Part shown: positions 60,973 through 64,000 of the stretch, piece after piece | Position numbering within the stretch: the stretch's first letter is position 1 | Layout: each line of letters starts with the position of its first letter | NCBI RefSeq assembly: GCF_042408815.1 | Contig: NZ_JBHOQR010000025.1 | Location: 124,001-188,000 of the forward strand | From: Thermoflexus sp042408815 | Lineage (GTDB): Bacteria; Chloroflexota; Anaerolineae; Thermoflexales; Thermoflexaceae | Direction: 5' to 3' | Length of the DNA stretch: 64,000 nt | Translations under genes and position numbers: made by a program | The notes under the pieces: generated by a model | The model's input: the letters and a program-made list of their open reading frames with translations, nothing else | Told to the model about the DNA's origin: nothing | Databases searched by the model: none

Positions 60973-62862
60973 CTACGAGAGGATCCATTCCAGTCCCAGT
61001 TCCCGCAGTTTCTCCGGGGTGGGCATCCCGGTCCGGGGATCCCAGCCGGCCATTTCATAATAGCGAGTGAGGGCCGCTTCCCATTCCTCCCGATCCACGC
61101 TCAGCCCATCGGTTTTGCCGCCCCGCAGGGGCTCGAACAGCCGTTTCGGCAAGGTGTCCCGATCCCGCCCGGCTCCTTCCCGGGCGTTGAAGGCCCGCAG
61201 CATGTTCAGCCTTCGCTCGCCCACCCGCATCACCTCCTCCAGGGTCACATCCCATCCGGTCACCGCGCGCATGAGCGCCACCAGCTCCTCCGGCCCGTAG
61301 AGCTGCCAGGAAGGCCCAAAAACGAATTGGCACAGGTCCGCCGTGTCCAGGAAGCTGTAAAACTTCTGGGTCTCATAGGCAAAGCGGATTTTTGCCTCGT
61401 TCAGAACGCGGGGCGGTTGCGGCTCGGTCAGGCTGAGGACAGCCAGCCGGTCCAGGAAAAGGCGGGGGGATTTCGGCATGTAGAGGGTGTCGTGCTCGCT
61501 GGACTGGTGGTCGGCGCCGAAGGGGTTGACAGCGTAGATCAGGGCCAGGGAGCGCTTGACCTGGGGCATGTGGGCGGGCAGCTCCTGGCCTTTGACGGCG
61601 ACCACGAGATCTTCCGCCCCGCGGCCGATGATCTGAGCGGCCCGGGCGGAGCCTTCCGCCAGGACATCCCCGATGCCCTCGCGCCGCACGATCCGCTCCA
61701 GCAGGCGGATCATCGCCTCCGCGTCGCCGAAACGCAGGGGAAAGCCCACCTCGGCCTCCGTGAGGATTCCCCGCTCGAAACACTCCATGGCGAAGGCAAT
61801 GGTCGCCCCGCAGGAGATCGTATCCACCCCATACTGATTGCAGATCTGGTTGGCCAGGGCGATGGCCTCGAGATCGCTAACCCCACAGTAGGAGCCGAAA
61901 GTGGAAAGGGTCTCATACTCCGGCCCGCCATAGAGAGGGTCCACCGGGTGGCCCCGCCACTCCGCCTCCACCACCCGCTTGCAACGGACCACACAGGCGT
62001 AACAGGTATCGCGCTCCTTCAGGATGGTCTCGGCCATCCGTTCGCCGGTGATGCGATCGGCTTCCTCAAAGAAGCCGCTGGTGTAGTTGCGCGTGGGCTG
62101 GCCGCCGGCGGCGTTCTGAGCTGCCAGCACGCTGGCGGTTCCATAGATCCCCAGGTTTTTGACCGCCAGGTTCGCCTCGTAGGCGGCCGGACCCTGTTTG
62201 TTCAACTGTTGGAGGGCCCGGGCGTCGTATGCCGATGGGCGCCAGTGGCCCCGCACGGCGATGGCCTTGAGGTTTTTGGAGCCCATCACCGCACCCATTC
62301 CGGTGCGGCCGTGGGCGCGATTGCACATGTTCATCACGGCGGCGAATCGGACGAGGCGTTCGCCGGCCGGGCCGATCTGGGCGATCTCGATCTGATCGTC
62401 GCCCAGCTCTTCATAGAGGAGGTCCTCCACCTCGCCGGTGGTGCGCCCCCAGAGGTGGGTCGCGTCCCGCAGCTCGGCCTCCCCGTCGTGGATCCAGAGG
62501 TAAACCGGCTTCGGCGCCCGCCCATAGATCACGATGCCGTCGAAGCGGGCGAACTTGAGCTCAGCGGGCCAGAAGCCACCCGCCTGGGAGTCGCCGATCA
62601 GACCGGTGAGGGGAGACTTGGCATTGGCGGTGGCCCGGCTCTGACCGGAGATGGGGAGGCCAGTGGCCGCGCTGAGGAAGAACGTGAGGGTGTTGCGGGG
62701 ATCGAAAGGATCGATGCCGGGCGGCGTGTGCCTCAGTACGTAATACAACCCCATCGCACTGCCGCCCCAGTAGGTCCGGTAGAATGCCTCGTCCGGCTCC
62801 TCCACCCACAGGCGCCCGGACGAGAGATCCACATGCAGGATGCGTCCGGCGTAACCGAACAT
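60973..62862 (-). CDS. Aldehyde:ferredoxin oxidoreductase (tungsten-pterin family)
   Basis: A 629-residue AOR-family enzyme that oxidises aldehydes to acids with ferredoxin as acceptor, using a tungsto- or molybdo-bispterin and one 4Fe-4S cluster. Landmarks: N-terminal GRILHVDLSSGRL, ATGLPISGQSRA, GPAGERLVRFAAVMN with the pterin-binding GRTGMGAVMGSKNLKAI, the cluster CYACVVRC (about 288-295), and the fourth Cys in TADLCQF (about 510). The ferredoxin at 18.7 kb is a possible acceptor. Ribosome-binding site AGGAGG. Confidence 0.93.
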   Translation of the reverse strand: MFGYAGRILHVDLSSGRLWVEEPDEAFYRTYWGGSAMGLYYVLRHTPPGIDPFDPRNTLTFFLSAATGLPISGQSRATANAKSPLTGLIGDSQAGGFWPAELKFARFDGIVIYGRAPKPVYLWIHDGEAELRDATHLWGRTTGEVEDLLYEELGDDQIEIAQIGPAGERLVRFAAVMNMCNRAHGRTGMGAVMGSKNLKAIAVRGHWRPSAYDARALQQLNKQGPAAYEANLAVKNLGIYGTASVLAAQNAAGGQPTRNYTSGFFEEADRITGERMAETILKERDTCYACVVRCKRVVEAEWRGHPVDPLYGGPEYETLSTFGSYCGVSDLEAIALANQICNQYGVDTISCGATIAFAMECFERGILTEAEVGFPLRFGDAEAMIRLLERIVRREGIGDVLAEGSARAAQIIGRGAEDLVVAVKGQELPAHMPQVKRSLALIYAVNPFGADHQSSEHDTLYMPKSPRLFLDRLAVLSLTEPQPPRVLNEAKIRFAYETQKFYSFLDTADLCQFVFGPSWQLYGPEELVALMRAVTGWDVTLEEVMRVGERRLNMLRAFNAREGAGRDRDTLPKRLFEPLRGGKTDGLSVDREEWEAALTRYYEMAGWDPRTGMPTPEKLRELGLEWILS

Positions 62863-62978
62863 CCGGCCCCTCCTGGAACAGAGTGATCAGATCTTATCTT
62901 AGATTTTAGCTGAAGAGCGGGGGTCTTCCGAAGCCGTGAGAACTGGGGTGCAGGCCGCGGCTGGTCGGGCTGCGGATT

Positions 62979-63773
62979 TCATCGGAACCGTCGGCGCCAT
63001 TCTTCCTTCAGGGCGATCTGCGAAGGATCGGGCAGGGTGAGGAAATCCTCTGTCAGGCGCTGAAAAACGGCAGGGAGATCCAGCATGGGGAAATGACGGC
63101 CTTCCTCCAGGAGGATCAGACGGGTGGAGGCGTCCAGGCCGCCGTTCAGGAAGAACGGGGGAGCGATCAGCGGATCCCGCCGACCGTAAACCAGGAGGAG
63201 CGGACAATCCACCAGGCGAAGCCACTCCCCGAGTGCCTCCTGATGGAGCAGAGCGTCCTCCAGGCTGAGGCGGATCGCCTCGGGATCCGCCCGCTGATGT
63301 TCCCGCTGCACCTCGGGATACTCCTGGGCGAGACGGCTCAACCGCTCTATCAGGATCCCCTTCCCCATCAACCCCCGGGCGCCTTTCGGGATCTCCAAAG
63401 CGGTCGGATAGCCGACGGCCAGGACCCGCTGCACCCGATCGGGATGCTTCAAGGCCAGCCGGATCGCCACCATCGCGCCCAGGGTGTGGCCGATGAGGTG
63501 CGCGCGGAGGATCCCCAGATGGTCCATCCATTCCCGGACCAGCTCGACCTGGCGCTCCAGGTGGTAGATGGAGTCGGCACCCTGTCGTGGCTTGGCGGAA
63601 TCCCCAAACCCTGCCAGGTCGACGGCATAGGTCCGGAATCGATGGGAGAGGGCCTGCATCGTGGGCAGCCAGTAGCGCCACGACCCCACCCACCCGTGCA
63701 GGAAGATCACGGGCTGACCCCGACCCAGGGCCTCATAATGGATCAGATACTCCCCAACGGTTGCAATGCTCAC
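62979..63773 (-). CDS. Alpha/beta hydrolase with Thr at the nucleophile position
   Basis: A 264-residue alpha/beta-fold hydrolase. Oxyanion HG dipeptide in IFLHGWVGSW, nucleophile elbow GHTLGAM (Thr97 instead of the usual Ser), acid Asp in VYGRRDPLI and base His in EEGRHFPML. The substitution Ser to Thr at the elbow is rare and may impair or alter activity. Start uncertain: the GTG at 63773 (VSIATVGEYLIHYE) matches the fold boundary; the open frame extends to a TTG at 63893 with a basic, low-complexity leader. Substrate unknown. Confidence 0.8.
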   Translation of the reverse strand: MSIATVGEYLIHYEALGRGQPVIFLHGWVGSWRYWLPTMQALSHRFRTYAVDLAGFGDSAKPRQGADSIYHLERQVELVREWMDHLGILRAHLIGHTLGAMVAIRLALKHPDRVQRVLAVGYPTALEIPKGARGLMGKGILIERLSRLAQEYPEVQREHQRADPEAIRLSLEDALLHQEALGEWLRLVDCPLLLVYGRRDPLIAPPFFLNGGLDASTRLILLEEGRHFPMLDLPAVFQRLTEDFLTLPDPSQIALKEEWRRRFR

Positions 63774-63929
63774 GGCTGGCGATTCCCCTGCCTTAGGGAT
63801 CCGATAGGGATCGAGCTTGCGCGGCTGAGCCTGAGTGAGCCGCGATCTCTCCTTTCCCTCTTGGGGGCGCGAGGGATGTCCTCGCTTCCCCAAATCCGAG
63901 CCGGACCGCGGAAATCCAGCTTGTTGGTT

Positions 63930-64000
63930 TCACCCCGATCTCATGCCATGCTGATTCAAAAGAGCCTGAACTTGCTGGATAAGCTCATCGGGGGCGAAAG
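63930..64000 (-). CDS. C-terminal fragment of a response regulator receiver domain (partial)
   Basis: The minus strand encodes FAPDELIQQVQALLNQHG followed by MRSG and a TGA at 63930-63932. This matches the last helix of receiver domains ('kPF.pdELl..v.alL'), right after the conserved Lys-Pro. The rest lies beyond the window. The short length after the domain suggests a single-domain, CheY/Spo0F-like regulator or a receiver at the protein's C-terminus. Confidence 0.5.
   Translation of the reverse strand, partial: FAPDELIQQVQALLNQHGMRSG

Noticed and set aside
1..64000. CRISPR array, insertion sequence or prophage
   Set aside because: No regularly spaced direct repeats, no transposase or integrase with intact motifs, and no phage structural genes were found.

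Overview
This 64 kb window is a GC-rich bacterial chromosome segment, densely coded on both strands. The gene content suggests a thermophilic member of the Chloroflexota (Thermoflexus/Anaerolineae-like). The clues are a soluble Ser/Thr kinase with a PQQ-type propeller, tandem Uma2 nucleases, a two-domain ThyX, a tungsten-type aldehyde:ferredoxin oxidoreductase, a T-box in front of valS, and relics of Chloroflexota-style regulators and HepT. The taxon is inferred from gene content only; no rRNA is present. There is no CRISPR array, no complete insertion sequence and no prophage.

Layout. 1-2.2 kb: the 3' end of an RsmF-type rRNA methyltransferase, facing a helicase-associated (XPB-N-like) protein. 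2.3-8.25 kb: a tightly packed regulatory operon made of a kinase with a propeller, a PP2C phosphatase, a J-domain/VWA fusion, a zinc-ribbon/FHA protein, an 81-residue unknown and an OmpR-type response regulator. 8.3-9.6 kb: three tRNAs (Pro, Gly, CAT), an AT-rich small membrane protein and a decayed regulator, which together look like a worn island. 9.8-23.3 kb: housekeeping metabolism (FadD, aldo/keto reductase, DinB, pyrimidine phosphorylase, two-domain ThyX, M20 dipeptidase, ferredoxin, QueG, polyprenyl synthase, type 2 IPP isomerase, ACP). 23.7-27.5 kb: hutU and hutI for histidine breakdown, separated by a relic of a membrane protein. 27.5-35.5 kb: two Uma2 nucleases, a lone molybdopterin hydroxylase large subunit, MmsA, a GH13 glucosidase and a methyltransferase. 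35.7-40 kb: HIT, zwf, pgl and eno. 40-43.7 kb: a HepT relic, then ygeY-ygeW-arcC, a carbamoyl-phosphate-yielding catabolic set. 43.9-52.1 kb: NAD kinase, DprA, a Tat-exported cyclase, acetyl-CoA synthetase, methylmalonyl-CoA mutase B12 subunit with its MeaB chaperone, and PlsX. 52.1-64 kb: a frameshifted Pro-rich protein, ClpC, a YacP-like nuclease, small proteins, T-box/valS, Hsp20, AOR, an alpha/beta hydrolase and the tail of a response regulator.

How the genes work together. FadD, MmsA, the mutase subunit and MeaB, Acs, ACP and PlsX point to fatty-acid, propionate and acetate metabolism. Zwf, Pgl and NadK supply and use NADP(H). hutU/hutI and ygeY/ygeW/arcC point to use of nitrogenous compounds. 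The most unusual items are the kinase-phosphatase-J/VWA-FHA-regulator operon, the ThyX pseudo-dimer whose two halves keep complementary parts of the signature motif, a gene broken by a clean 13-bp tandem duplication, and the mosaic Uma2 pair.
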